From Bacillus sp. ISL-7 (GTDB taxonomy: Bacteria > Bacillota > Bacilli > Bacillales_B > DSM-18226), in NCBI RefSeq assembly GCF_018613065.1, contig NZ_JAGGQW010000046.1, positions 1 to 64,000 of the forward strand: a DNA stretch of 64,000 nt, in the 5' to 3' direction. The notes under the pieces are model-generated. The model worked only from the letters and a program-made list of their open reading frames with translations, was not told where the DNA came from and searched no databases. Positions 44,739 to 53,163 of this stretch are shown here, in pieces (positions within the stretch are counted from its first letter, which is position 1; the number at the start of each line of letters is the position of its first letter). Made by a program: the position numbers and the translations under genes.

Positions 44739-45341
44739 TTACTTCGCGAAACGGTGGTTACCAATCGTTACCGTTACTTCACGTGAAAAGATCCACTTAC
44801 TAACAGCTGTTTTTGGATTATAGAAGAATAATGATCCTTTGCCTTGCCCTCTGAAAGCAAGTGCTTCATTTACAGCTCTTTTTGAAGCAGCATCAGCCGC
44901 TTGGTTAATCGTACCATTTTTGACAGGCGTGAATGCATAATAGCCATTAGACTTCTGATATACTACTCCATTAACGGTGTTTGGGAAATCAGGGCTGGCT
45001 ACACGGTTAAGAATAACCGTTGCTACTGCTACTTTACCAGCATACGGCTCACCTACTGCCTCAGCACGGACTAGTCTAGCAATCAATTCTTTTTCTGCTG
45101 CTGTAATAGCAGAGTTCGGGATTACTAGATTTGTTCCTGCATATAAAAGACTGCCAGTTTTATTGTTTGCTTTTAATAGACTATTAACAGGTACACCGTA
45201 CTTCGCTGCAATTTTCCAATAGGTTTCACCCGATTGTACTTTATGCGTGCTTGTTGCCGCTTCTGTTGTTCCATTTAACGTAAAGGCTGTCATTGATAAG
45301 ATTAGGCCGGTAGCAATTATTAGCTTTTTAAGTTTATTCAT
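44739..45341 (-). CDS. Secreted LysM cell-wall hydrolase (SleB/CwlJ-type domain)
   Basis: 200 residues from ATG 45341, which follows GGAGG; an upstream extension of the frame to 45476 lacks a site. Signal peptide about 1-28, one LysM repeat (HKVQSGETYWKIAAKYGVPV, about 32-75) for peptidoglycan binding, then a Hydrolase_2 domain (about 85-200) with the catalytic Glu in RLVRAEAVGEPYAGK. This architecture matches B. subtilis YkvT and related lytic enzymes. It may act in germination or wall turnover. Confidence 0.88.
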   Translation of the reverse strand: MNKLKKLIIATGLILSMTAFTLNGTTEAATSTHKVQSGETYWKIAAKYGVPVNSLLKANNKTGSLLYAGTNLVIPNSAITAAEKELIARLVRAEAVGEPYAGKVAVATVILNRVASPDFPNTVNGVVYQKSNGYYAFTPVKNGTINQAADAASKRAVNEALAFRGQGKGSLFFYNPKTAVSKWIFSREVTVTIGNHRFAK

Positions 45342-45704
45342 ATTAATACCTCCAATTTTTGTGTGCGCTTCTCTACTATTAAGGCTAACAGGTGTAACAT
45401 TCCAATTCATTAACCAAAAAGTGGTAAGGCATTTTTGGCTAAGACAGCGCCCACCATGAAGGTATTTCTCTACCAAATGGAATAATCTTCTATTTCTTAA
45501 CTCTTTCCACTAAATGGACTTGATGGATATGATAGGATTTTTTATTACAATCTGTTTCAGCCATGTAACATTCATAAAAGGGCATAATGTCCTTTAACAA
45601 CGGTTATTCACCAAATTGACATTATATCCCTTGAATTCATACAGGATTTCACTCCTAACTTTGGTAATAATATAAGAGAGGTTAATAAAAGGAGGCTATT
45701 TTAT
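45342..45704. other. Intergenic region between cell-wall hydrolase and dps
   Basis: It must contain the two divergent promoters. A TTGACA occurs in the 45610-45640 part upstream of dps, without a good -10 at 17 bp. No PerR-like box is seen here, and no riboswitch was recognised. The dps ribosome site AAAGGAGG lies at 45689-45696. Confidence 0.4.
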
Positions 45705-46151
45705 ATGGAAAATCAGGTAGTCAGCATACTTAACAAACAAATTGCAAACTGGTCTGTCATGTATACGAAGTTACATAACTATCATTGGTATGTAAAAGGT
45801 GGACAATTTTTCACATTACATGTCAAATTTGAAGAGTTTTATAATGAGGCTGGCCTGCATGTTGATGAATTAGCCGAACGATTGCTAGCAATCGGTGGAA
45901 AACCGGCAGCTACGATGAAAGAGTACTTAGAAATTTCATCTATTAATGAAGCAACAGGTAATGAAACTGCTGATGAAATGGTTGAATCAGTCATCAATGA
46001 CTTCTCTATTATCATTGGCGAACTTAAAGAAGGCATGAGCTTTGCGGATGAGAGGAACGATGAAACAACAGGAGACATGCTGCTTGCGATTCATTCGGGG
46101 CTTGAGAAGCATGTATGGATGCTAACTGCATTCTTAGGAAGATCCATTTAA
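45705..46151 (+). CDS. dps: Dps-family ferritin-like protein
   Basis: 148 residues of Dps/MrgA type: four-helix ferritin-like fold with the dinuclear ferroxidase residues in [25 protein letters not shown] and surrounding acidic residues. Dps dodecamers oxidise and store iron and protect DNA under oxidative stress. There is no basic N-terminal tail. A monocistronic unit with a clear terminator, it precedes another oxidative-stress gene. Confidence 0.92.
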   Translation: MENQVVSILNKQIANWSVMYTKLHNYHWYVKGGQFFTLHVKFEEFYNEAGLHVDELAERLLAIGGKPAATMKEYLEISSINEATGNETADEMVESVINDFSIIIGELKEGMSFADERNDETTGDMLLAIHSGLEKHVWMLTAFLGRSI

Positions 46152-46167
46152 TTTTCATATGAGAAGC

Positions 46168-46200
46168 AAACAGTCCAACAATTTGTTGGACTGTTTTGTT
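46168..46200 (+). terminator. Intrinsic terminator of dps
   Basis: AAACAGTCCAACA (46168-46180) pairs with TGTTGGACTGTTT (46184-46196), then TGTTATTT. Confidence 0.85.
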
Positions 46201-46202
46201 AT

Positions 46203-46217
46203 TTATAATAATTATTA
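46203..46217 (+). promoter_or_regulatory. PerR box
   Basis: TTATAATAATTATTA matches the PerR consensus TTATAATNATTATAA at 14 of 15 positions, just upstream of the -35 of the next gene. Confidence 0.65.
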
Positions 46218-46224
46218 AAAACTA

Positions 46225-46254
46225 TTGACTTTTATTTAGTAATTATACTATTAT
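46225..46254 (+). promoter_or_regulatory. SigA promoter of the Grx-TrxR fusion gene
   Basis: TTGACT (46225-46230), an 18-bp spacer and TATTAT (46249-46254), 36 bp before the ATG and 7 bp after the PerR box. Confidence 0.6.
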
Positions 46255-46290
46255 TAAATTAAAGATACTTACAAATTGGAGGTTCCCTAA

Positions 46291-47556
46291 ATGTCAACAC
46301 CTGAAATTATCGTTTATAGCAGCACCGGCTGCCCCTATTGTGAAAAAGTAAAAACATTCCTAAAAGATCAAGGCTTTGCATATGAAGAGCGAAATGCTTC
46401 CATACATAAGGAATATTTTGATCAATTAAAGGAACGTAAAATTTATGGAACTCCTGCAACAATCATTAATGGAAAGCTGGTCCTTGGCTTTCAAGAGAAA
46501 AAATTCAATAAGCTGCTTGGATTATCTGAGGACTTTGCTCCCGCCGTGAGCAATTCTATACCAGAAACCAGCGAAGAAAGTGCAGATACTATTTTCCAAT
46601 CAGTTAATGAAAAAATTCTTCAAGACGTATATGATTTTGTCACCATCGGCGGCGGACCCGCAGGTGCTTCTGCTGCTGTTTATGCTGCACGTGGGAAATT
46701 AAAAACACTTGTCATTGATAAAGCTCCAAAAGCAGGCACCCTAGCAATTACTCATAAAATTGCGAACTACCCAGGTGTGCGCGAAGAAGTTACAGGGCTT
46801 GAACTATTAACAAGAATGCAAGCACAAGCAAAGGATTTTGGCGCAGACTTCATCCGTTCCACCGTTCTATCGGTTGATTTTTCGGATGAAATCAAAATAA
46901 TTGAATTAGCTGAAGGTACCATCAAAGCTAAAAGTGTCTTCATTGGCGTTGGCGCAAAAGCTCCTTCTGGCAAGATTAAAGGCGAAGAGGAATTTACTGG
47001 ACGGGGTGTAAGCTATTGTTCAACCTGCGATGCCGCCTTTTATCAAGACCGAGTTGTCGCGGTTGTTGGAGATAATGATGAAGCGATCCACGAGGCCGAA
47101 ACATTGGCCAAGTATTGTAAAACAGTGAAATTGTTAATTCCAACTGAACTAAAAGGGGACGTGGATCTTTCTCAATTAGAAAATAACTCAAAAGTTGAAA
47201 TTTATAAACGTCACCGTGTAAGAGAAATTATTGGGACTGATAGTGTTGAGAAAATTGTCGTCCTTACTGATAAAAAGGAGGAACAGGTATGGGATGTCGA
47301 TGGAATTTTCTTATACCTCGGCGGGATGATGCCAGGAACGGACTTCTTAAAAGGTGCAGTTATGCGCGATGAAGAAGGCTATGTGATCGTAGATGAGTAC
47401 CTTCGAACCAATATTGACGGCGTCTTTGCGGGCGGTGACGCTAGAAGAACACCAATTAAACAAGCAGTTATTTCAGCAGCTGATGGGGCGATTGCGGCTT
47501 TAAGTGCTGAGCAGCACGTCAATAAACGCACCAAACTTCGTCCCCAATATAGTTAA
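46291..47556 (+). CDS. Glutaredoxin-thioredoxin reductase fusion
   Basis: A 421-residue natural fusion. Residues 1-80 are a glutaredoxin with active-site CPYC (14-17) and cis-Pro GTPATI. A linker (about 80-108) leads to a thioredoxin-reductase-type flavoprotein: FAD motif GGGPAGA (120-126), redox CSTC (243-246), an NADPH region VVGDNDEAIHEAE lacking the classic GxGxxA form, and the C-terminal FAD motif GVFAGGDAR. It may be a self-contained disulfide reductase, or deliver electrons to a peroxidase as AhpF does. The PerR box suggests peroxide induction. The ATG follows TTGGAGG. Confidence 0.9.
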   Translation: MSTPEIIVYSSTGCPYCEKVKTFLKDQGFAYEERNASIHKEYFDQLKERKIYGTPATIINGKLVLGFQEKKFNKLLGLSEDFAPAVSNSIPETSEESADTIFQSVNEKILQDVYDFVTIGGGPAGASAAVYAARGKLKTLVIDKAPKAGTLAITHKIANYPGVREEVTGLELLTRMQAQAKDFGADFIRSTVLSVDFSDEIKIIELAEGTIKAKSVFIGVGAKAPSGKIKGEEEFTGRGVSYCSTCDAAFYQDRVVAVVGDNDEAIHEAETLAKYCKTVKLLIPTELKGDVDLSQLENNSKVEIYKRHRVREIIGTDSVEKIVVLTDKKEEQVWDVDGIFLYLGGMMPGTDFLKGAVMRDEEGYVIVDEYLRTNIDGVFAGGDARRTPIKQAVISAADGAIAALSAEQHVNKRTKLRPQYS

Positions 47557-47565
47557 TCTTTCAGG

Positions 47566-47595
47566 AAAAAGACGGCGGCTGCCGTCTTTTTTTCC
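47566..47595. terminator. Terminator between convergent genes
   Basis: AAAAAGACGGC (47566-47576) pairs with GCCGTCTTTTT (47581-47591), then TTTCCC. Confidence 0.85.
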
Positions 47596-47603
47596 CGATA
47601 TTA

Positions 47604-48587
47604 TTAGACTAGAATTGTCTCTTTAACAACTCCATTGATAACATAATAAGGCGCTTCGCCGTTTAATACCTTAACAATGTTTCCCGCTGCCATATTCGCC
47701 ATGGCATCTCGTGCTTCAAAGGTAGCATTACCAATATGTGGAGTTAATACAACGTTCTTCAGATTTTTCAATCCCTCACTAATTTCAGGTTCAAATTCAA
47801 ATACGTCAATCCCTGCTCCTTCAATCTGTTTCTCTTCTAACGCTTTTATAAGTGCGGCTTCATCAACGATTGGTCCTCGTGCACAGTTAATTAAATAAGC
47901 TGTTGATTTCATCATTTCAAATTGACTTGTGCTAAACATGTGTTTCATGGTTGGATTATAGGAACAATTTATGGTAATGAAATCAGATTCAGCAACTAAA
48001 TCTTCAAAAGATACATATGTCGCGTTTAGTGCATTCTCAACTTGAGTACTTTTTCGACTTGGACTCGTATATAGAACCTTCATATCAAAAGCGGCGGCTC
48101 TTTTCGCAACAGCTTGGCCAATTTGACCAAATCCGACAATCCCGATTGTTTTTCCAGATACTTCACGACCGCGAAAATAAAGAGGAGCCCATCCATTGAA
48201 TCCAACAGTACGGCATACTTCATCTCCTTCAACCACTCTTCTTGCTGATGCTAATAAAAGGGAAAACGTTAGGTCAGCGGTAGCAGCTGTCGATGCTATT
48301 GGTGTATTGGTGGTCGGTATTCCTTTGGAAGCTGCATAATCAAAATCAATATTATTATATCCGGCTCCATAGTTCGCAATAATTTTTAAATGGGGTGCTT
48401 GGTCAATTATTTCCTTCGTTACAGAGGTAGATAATAAACTTAGAAGGGCATCCTTATCTTTGATGCGCTCTTTTAATTCTGCTTCAGTAATCAATTTCTC
48501 TCCTGTAAATACTTCAACCAAGTGATCCTTCGATAATAGTTCTAACCCCTTTTGGGGAATCTCACCTGCTACTAAAATTTTTGCCAT
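47604..48587 (-). CDS. D-2-hydroxyacid dehydrogenase (glyoxylate/hydroxypyruvate reductase-like)
   Basis: A 327-residue NAD(P)-dependent dehydrogenase: NYGAGYNNIDF substrate loop, Rossmann GIVGFGQIGQAVA, the catalytic Arg in INCARGPIVDE, the Glu region FEFEPEI and the catalytic His in TPHIGNAT. Closest by eye to glyoxylate/hydroxypyruvate/2-ketogluconate reductases. The start follows AGGAGGGGTG. A monocistronic unit; the substrate cannot be fixed. Confidence 0.87.
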   Translation of the reverse strand: MAKILVAGEIPQKGLELLSKDHLVEVFTGEKLITEAELKERIKDKDALLSLLSTSVTKEIIDQAPHLKIIANYGAGYNNIDFDYAASKGIPTTNTPIASTAATADLTFSLLLASARRVVEGDEVCRTVGFNGWAPLYFRGREVSGKTIGIVGFGQIGQAVAKRAAAFDMKVLYTSPSRKSTQVENALNATYVSFEDLVAESDFITINCSYNPTMKHMFSTSQFEMMKSTAYLINCARGPIVDEAALIKALEEKQIEGAGIDVFEFEPEISEGLKNLKNVVLTPHIGNATFEARDAMANMAAGNIVKVLNGEAPYYVINGVVKETILV

Positions 48588-48820
48588 AGCCTATCACCCC
48601 TCCTGAGTAAAATGACTGCCTTTTCCAATAATCCAATTAACTGTATATTATTATACTACAATAAAAAGTCCTATAAAATTATTTATTTATTAAAATTCTG
48701 CAAACAAGCTATGCGATATTAAATTAACCCATCATTTTTTCTAGTAGTCAACGTTTGTCCATTTCACTAGCAATGCTTCATGCATACATTGTTATTAAAC
48801 AACAGAGGGAGGTGATTTCT

Positions 48821-48910
48821 ATGGGACATGGCGGAAATAACAACAGCTTCGCGTTAATTGTTGTGTTGTTTATTTTATTGATCATCGTTGGAGCATCTTT
48901 TATGTACTAA
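48821..48910 (+). CDS. YjcZ-family sporulation miniprotein
   Basis: A 29-residue protein, MGHGGNNN followed by a single membrane helix (SFALIVVLFILLIIVGASFMY), of the YjcZ type found in several copies in Bacillus genomes. AGGGAGGTGA precedes the ATG. A CATACATT at 48783-48790 resembles a sporulation (sigma-E or sigma-K) -10 element, but the -35 is unclear. Confidence 0.85.
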   Translation: MGHGGNNNSFALIVVLFILLIIVGASFMY

Positions 48911-48941
48911 TTGAGTAGACACTTTAGAGGCTCTAAAGCAG

Positions 48942-48978
48942 AAAAGAGCGGGAAACCATTGGTTTCACCGCTCTTTTT
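48942..48978. terminator. Terminator between yjcZ-like and bdbC
   Basis: AAAAGAGCGG (48942-48951) pairs with CCGCTCTTTTT (48968-48978); an inner GAAACC/GGTTTC pair extends the stem. Confidence 0.8.
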
Positions 48979-48993
48979 TATGGATGTAAGGAT

Positions 48994-49407
48994 CTACTTT
49001 TTGCTGCGAGCTAAAATAAATAAGCTTACAGTAATAATCGTAAAAGCAATCAATGCTAATAACGGAATGGTAATAAAGCCAAGCCAGTTAATATAATCCT
49101 TTGAGCAAGGCACTCCGCTTGTACACATTTCAAACTGTTGTAAATAGGGGATTTTTTGTAATAACGTATGGTATCCTGCGATCAGCATCCCGATAATTGA
49201 CAATGGCAGCGCATATCTAAATATTCCTTTATCATTCCGGTAGACGGCAACCCCTAAGATGATTGCCAGCGGGTACATAAAGATCCTTTGGTACCAGCAA
49301 AGTGTACAAGGAATGAAATGCATAACCTCACTAAAATATAAACTGCCAAGTGTAGCTATGATGGCAGCAATCCAGGAGAGAAGTAAGGATTTATTCATTC
49401 TATTCAC
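48994..49407 (-). CDS. bdbC: Disulfide bond oxidoreductase (DsbB family)
   Basis: A 137-residue, four-helix membrane quinone reductase of the DsbB/BdbC family with both cysteine pairs: CTLC (34-37) and FEMCTSGVPC. It re-oxidises the partner thiol oxidase encoded directly upstream, passing electrons to quinone. Its start overlaps the bdbD stop by 8 bp, so the two are coupled. Confidence 0.93.
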   Translation of the reverse strand: MNRMNKSLLLSWIAAIIATLGSLYFSEVMHFIPCTLCWYQRIFMYPLAIILGVAVYRNDKGIFRYALPLSIIGMLIAGYHTLLQKIPYLQQFEMCTSGVPCSKDYINWLGFITIPLLALIAFTIITVSLFILARSKK

Positions 49408-50101
49408 CTTTTGCGGCTTTCGCTACCATTTCTTTTAAGTCATCAATGGTTTGTCCCTCGAACTTTTCTCCATTAACAAAAATAGTTGGGGTTCCTGTAA
49501 CACCTAGTTTTACAGCGTAATCCATATCCTTATCCCAAGCCTTATCAGACTTCTTGTCCTGGAAGTTTTTCACAACCTTATCGACGTCACTATCGCTAGC
49601 TACTTCCTTCAATGTATCAACTAGGAAGTCTTCAGTAAACAAATCGATTTTTTCATACTTAGTGTCTTCAGGCTGTTTTTCGAATAAAAGATCATGGAAT
49701 TTCCAAAACGTTTCATTTCCAAGCTCTTGGAGTACTGATTCCGCAAATTTCGCAGATCGAGTCGAGTCCACGTTAATAAACGAATCATTCATAAAGTAAA
49801 ATTTTGCTTTGCCAGTATCCACAAGTTCCTGCTGGATAATTGGTACGACATCCTTAGCGAAGTTTTTGCAATTTGGGCATTTATAATCACCGAATTCAAT
49901 GATCGAAACAGAGGCTGATTCCTTACCTTTGAATGGCTGATTGCTATAATCAATTTTTGTAGTGGTTTTATCCTGTTGTTTGGAGTGATTGCCTAAAAAA
50001 ATGAATGCTAAAATAAAAACTGCAACCAATCCAATCATCCAAAAAGTAAAGGTAGATGATGATTTTGCTTCTTTTTTCTTATTTTTATTATTATTTGCCA
50101 T
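49400..50101 (-). CDS. bdbD: Membrane-anchored thiol-disulfide oxidase (DsbA family)
   Basis: 233 residues: cytosolic Lys/Asn-rich N-terminus, one membrane anchor (about 19-37), then an extracellular DsbA-type thioredoxin fold with active site CPNC (75-78) in FGDYKCPNCKNF and cis-Pro TGTPTIFVNG. It introduces disulfides into exported proteins; BdbC reoxidises it. In Bacillus the pair is needed for competence pseudopilin disulfides and some secreted proteins. Confidence 0.93.
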   Translation of the reverse strand: MANNNKNKKKEAKSSSTFTFWMIGLVAVFILAFIFLGNHSKQQDKTTTKIDYSNQPFKGKESASVSIIEFGDYKCPNCKNFAKDVVPIIQQELVDTGKAKFYFMNDSFINVDSTRSAKFAESVLQELGNETFWKFHDLLFEKQPEDTKYEKIDLFTEDFLVDTLKEVASDSDVDKVVKNFQDKKSDKAWDKDMDYAVKLGVTGTPTIFVNGEKFEGQTIDDLKEMVAKAAKGE

Positions 50102-50305
50102 AATAGTCTCCTTTAAATGAATTAGCGCTAATTAAAAAATTTGGTTAATGATTTGTTGTTCATTGATATATTAAATTTTACTAAACTTATTCTGTAATGC
50201 AAATAGAAAGTCTTTTGACTTCTTAATGCCGATTAAATTTGAGTAGTTAAGGACATTGTTTCAATTAAAACAATACTTATATTTAACGATTTAGAAAAAC
50301 AAAAA

Positions 50306-50331
50306 CATTCGTCAATAGAATGTGACGAATG
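50306..50331 (-). terminator. Terminator of the arabinan-type operon
   Basis: CATTCGTCA (50306-50314) pairs with TGACGAATG (50323-50331); on the minus strand TTTTTGTTTTTC follows. It lies 47 bp after the yesL-like gene and ends the seven-gene unit. Confidence 0.8.
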
Positions 50332-50377
50332 CTAATTCTTTTAAAAAGTTACTATTAAATTATATATTTTTCTTCTA

Positions 50378-51004
50378 TTAATTAATTTCCATAATTTTAT
50401 TATTATTGATTGCAAATTGTTCATTTTTATGAAAAACACGATTACATAGAGAAAAATTAATGTATGCACCAACACTAAAAATGATTAAAGACGTTGCTGG
50501 CACATATATTATGATAACAGTAATTAAAGCTAGAAAACCAAGAATGAGTATAGTAGACGGGAAATTTACTATAGCCAAAAGAAATGAATTTTTAATAGCA
50601 CCTTTCCAAGTGGCGCTATAATGAGTCATTACTGGAAACAAAAAAGTAGAAATAATTAAAAACACTACACTTATTATTATAAGTGGTATTATCATCAGAA
50701 ACTTTAACCCAGATTGATCTTGATTTAGGTAGAAATAGTTAAAATAAAGTAATACCGCTAGCAACATCCAAATGATTCCTATTAAAAAACTCTGTTTAAA
50801 ATTCTCTTTAAAATATCGAAAGTAGTTTCTAACCACACTCGTATCTTGATTTAATTTCCATTGTCTTACAACGCTATACATCGCAGAAGTAGCTGGTGCA
50901 ATTGTTACGATTGGAAGACATGAGATAATCCAAAAAAGATTAAGGATAAAAAGATTAGAAAGTCTATCAACTACAGCGTAAAATCTACTATCAAAAATGT
51001 TCAA
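50378..51004 (-). CDS. yesL: YesL-family membrane protein (DUF624)
   Basis: A 208-residue membrane protein with five or six hydrophobic segments and the YesL/DUF624 start LFILNLFWIISCLPIVTIAP. Such proteins are encoded next to carbohydrate ABC importers of the LplABC/YtcQ type; their role in transport is unproven. It starts at TTG after TTTGGTGG. Last gene of the arabinan-type operon. Confidence 0.8.
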   Translation of the reverse strand: MNIFDSRFYAVVDRLSNLFILNLFWIISCLPIVTIAPATSAMYSVVRQWKLNQDTSVVRNYFRYFKENFKQSFLIGIIWMLLAVLLYFNYFYLNQDQSGLKFLMIIPLIIISVVFLIISTFLFPVMTHYSATWKGAIKNSFLLAIVNFPSTILILGFLALITVIIIYVPATSLIIFSVGAYINFSLCNRVFHKNEQFAINNNKIMEIN

Positions 51005-51064
51005 TTTGCCACCAAATTTCTGAAAGTTATAAATGTCAAGTCCTTTTAGGTTTTGGAAGATTTG

Positions 51065-52081
51065 TTATAAAATGATTTTCTTCATCTTTTTTCCGCTTTC
51101 AATTGCTCCAAAGACCATTGCCATACTTTTAATATTGTCACGACAATCAGTTTCAGCCAAGCGATTCTCCTCAAGGGATAAAAACATCTCATCAAAGCAA
51201 CCCCAGTGACCTTCTTGGCCTTCCCATTTAATTGGAACATCGATCGATTTAACTTTACTTATGAAATCTTTTGGTTGGGATTCATCAATTATTTCGCAGA
51301 TTGGAAGATTTATTCCATCCCAACGAACACTTCCTTTACTCCCTGTTACTCTCCAGTCTGCTTCCCATGAGGTATTTAGCCCTTCTGCGCACCACGATCC
51401 GCGATAAGTGAATACGATACCATTACTCATTTCAAATATACACATAGCAGACGCATTTCCTTTATACCAAGAGCCAGGAGGATTATACTCATGGCAATAG
51501 ACAGATACAGGGTCTGAACCAATAATAAAGCGCGCTTGGTCAAATGTGTGGATGGCCATATCCAATATTAATGGGTTATCCATCAAATCACGGAACCCCC
51601 CAAAATGAGGGCCCAGAAAAAAGTCTACGTGAACAGAACCTACTGTTCCTATTGCCTTGTTTGCTAATAGATTTTGTAATGCACGAATCTTTTTTAAGTA
51701 TCTACGATTTTGCATAATAGTATAATTCTTGCCATAGTGTTGAACGGACTGTAAAACATCTCTTGCATCTTCCATGGATTCTGCCATTGGTTTTTCACCG
51801 AAAACATGACAGCCAGCTTTCAATGCAATCGTAACAATTTCTTTATGTGCTGATGGAATTGTCACATCAAACACAAGATTGGACTTGGTTTCATAAATAG
51901 CTTGTAATAAATTATTATATGCAGGGGCACTAAGGCCCTTCCGTTTTGCCATCCCTGTGGCTGCATCAATATTCACATCGACTAACCCAACTATTTCTGT
52001 ATTACCACGTTTATTGGCATAATCTATCCACGTATTCGACATTTCTCCACACCCTGCCACAACAATACGATGCTTTATCAT
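51065..52081 (-). CDS. Gfo/Idh/MocA-family oxidoreductase
   Basis: A 338-residue NAD(P)-dependent sugar dehydrogenase. It has an N-terminal Rossmann fold with VVAGCGEMSN, the family EKP motif in FGEKPMAESMEDA (about residue 95) and a C-terminal alpha/beta domain carrying the catalytic LDMAIHTFDQARF histidine region. In this operon it probably oxidises or epimerises a released pentose or uronic sugar. The ATG follows GAAGGTGAAGGGG. Confidence 0.88.
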   Translation of the reverse strand: MIKHRIVVAGCGEMSNTWIDYANKRGNTEIVGLVDVNIDAATGMAKRKGLSAPAYNNLLQAIYETKSNLVFDVTIPSAHKEIVTIALKAGCHVFGEKPMAESMEDARDVLQSVQHYGKNYTIMQNRRYLKKIRALQNLLANKAIGTVGSVHVDFFLGPHFGGFRDLMDNPLILDMAIHTFDQARFIIGSDPVSVYCHEYNPPGSWYKGNASAMCIFEMSNGIVFTYRGSWCAEGLNTSWEADWRVTGSKGSVRWDGINLPICEIIDESQPKDFISKVKSIDVPIKWEGQEGHWGCFDEMFLSLEENRLAETDCRDNIKSMAMVFGAIESGKKMKKIIL

Positions 52082-52116
52082 TCCCCTTCACCTTCCTATG
52101 GATTAATAGTTAAAGG

Positions 52117-53112
52117 TTAAATCGATCCTCCCACAATAATCCTATAATCAATAAATGGGGCTGTTTCGGTAAAAAATTCCCCATCTTCTATTTTATGAAC
52201 TAGTCTTTCCACGGCCATAAATCCAATCTTTTCAACTGGATATTCAACTGTTGTTAATTTAGGAGTAACGTATTTTAGTACATCAATATTATCAAAACCC
52301 ATCAGTCCGACATCCTCTGGGATTTTTATATCCTTATACTTTAAATAGTTCATGACTTCAAGAGCATACAAATCACAAGAACAGAGGATGGCTGTCTTAT
52401 TAATTTTCTCAAACTTTAATTCTTCCAGCTCACTTAAATAATCATTATGTTTTATGATTAAAGGAACTTCATTGATGCCTTTTATTGATAATCCTTCTAA
52501 AAATCCATTTAATCTTTCTTCTTGTGTATAAATATTTGTCTTTCCTTGGTATGTCAATGGAGGGCAAATATAGATAAATTTCTTATATCCTTTATCAACA
52601 ATGTAACTAACTCCATCAATCATTGCTTCTCTTTCTTGAATTCCAACATATTCCCAGTTTTCTGACAAATAATTAAATATAGTAATAACAGGTATTGAAA
52701 ATCCTTGTAAATAGTCCTCAAACTCTTTACCTTGATTGACTGTAAATAGGATAATTCCATCCACTTTATGATTTGCTAGATATTCAATACATAGCTTTTC
52801 GTTTTCTGGATCTTTATCTGATAATGCAATATAAATAAAGTACCCATTCTCTCTTGCCTTATATTCCACTGCATTTAACAATTGTGCAAAAGATCGGTTA
52901 TATAAATCAAATAAAACAATACCTAAAGTCATTGTTTTACCTTTTACAAGACTCCTGGCTGTAAAATCGGGACGGTAGTTTAACTCGCGAGCTGCTTCTA
53001 AAACAAGCTTCTTTGTCTTTTCTTTTATTCCTGGACGATTATTTAATGCTCTATCCACCGTACCCGATGAAACACCACAATATTTCGCTAAATCCTTTAT
53101 CGTAACCCGCAT
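52117..53112 (-). CDS. LacI-family transcriptional regulator
   Basis: A 331-residue LacI/GalR-type regulator. Helix-turn-helix TIKDLAKYCGVSSGTVDRAL at the N-terminus and hinge NYRPDFTARSL, followed by a type I periplasmic-binding sensor domain. The ATG at 53112 follows GGAGG with 8 nt spacing; a GTG at 53127 overlaps that site. Being inside the operon it likely autoregulates it; the near-palindromic GTGWACGTWCAC boxes at 59276-59377 are candidate operators. Confidence 0.88.
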   Translation of the reverse strand: MRVTIKDLAKYCGVSSGTVDRALNNRPGIKEKTKKLVLEAARELNYRPDFTARSLVKGKTMTLGIVLFDLYNRSFAQLLNAVEYKARENGYFIYIALSDKDPENEKLCIEYLANHKVDGIILFTVNQGKEFEDYLQGFSIPVITIFNYLSENWEYVGIQEREAMIDGVSYIVDKGYKKFIYICPPLTYQGKTNIYTQEERLNGFLEGLSIKGINEVPLIIKHNDYLSELEELKFEKINKTAILCSCDLYALEVMNYLKYKDIKIPEDVGLMGFDNIDVLKYVTPKLTTVEYPVEKIGFMAVERLVHKIEDGEFFTETAPFIDYRIIVGGSI

Positions 53113-53163
53113 AGTGAGTGCCTCCACTATTTCACAACATGATATTTCTGAAAGCTTAAGACC

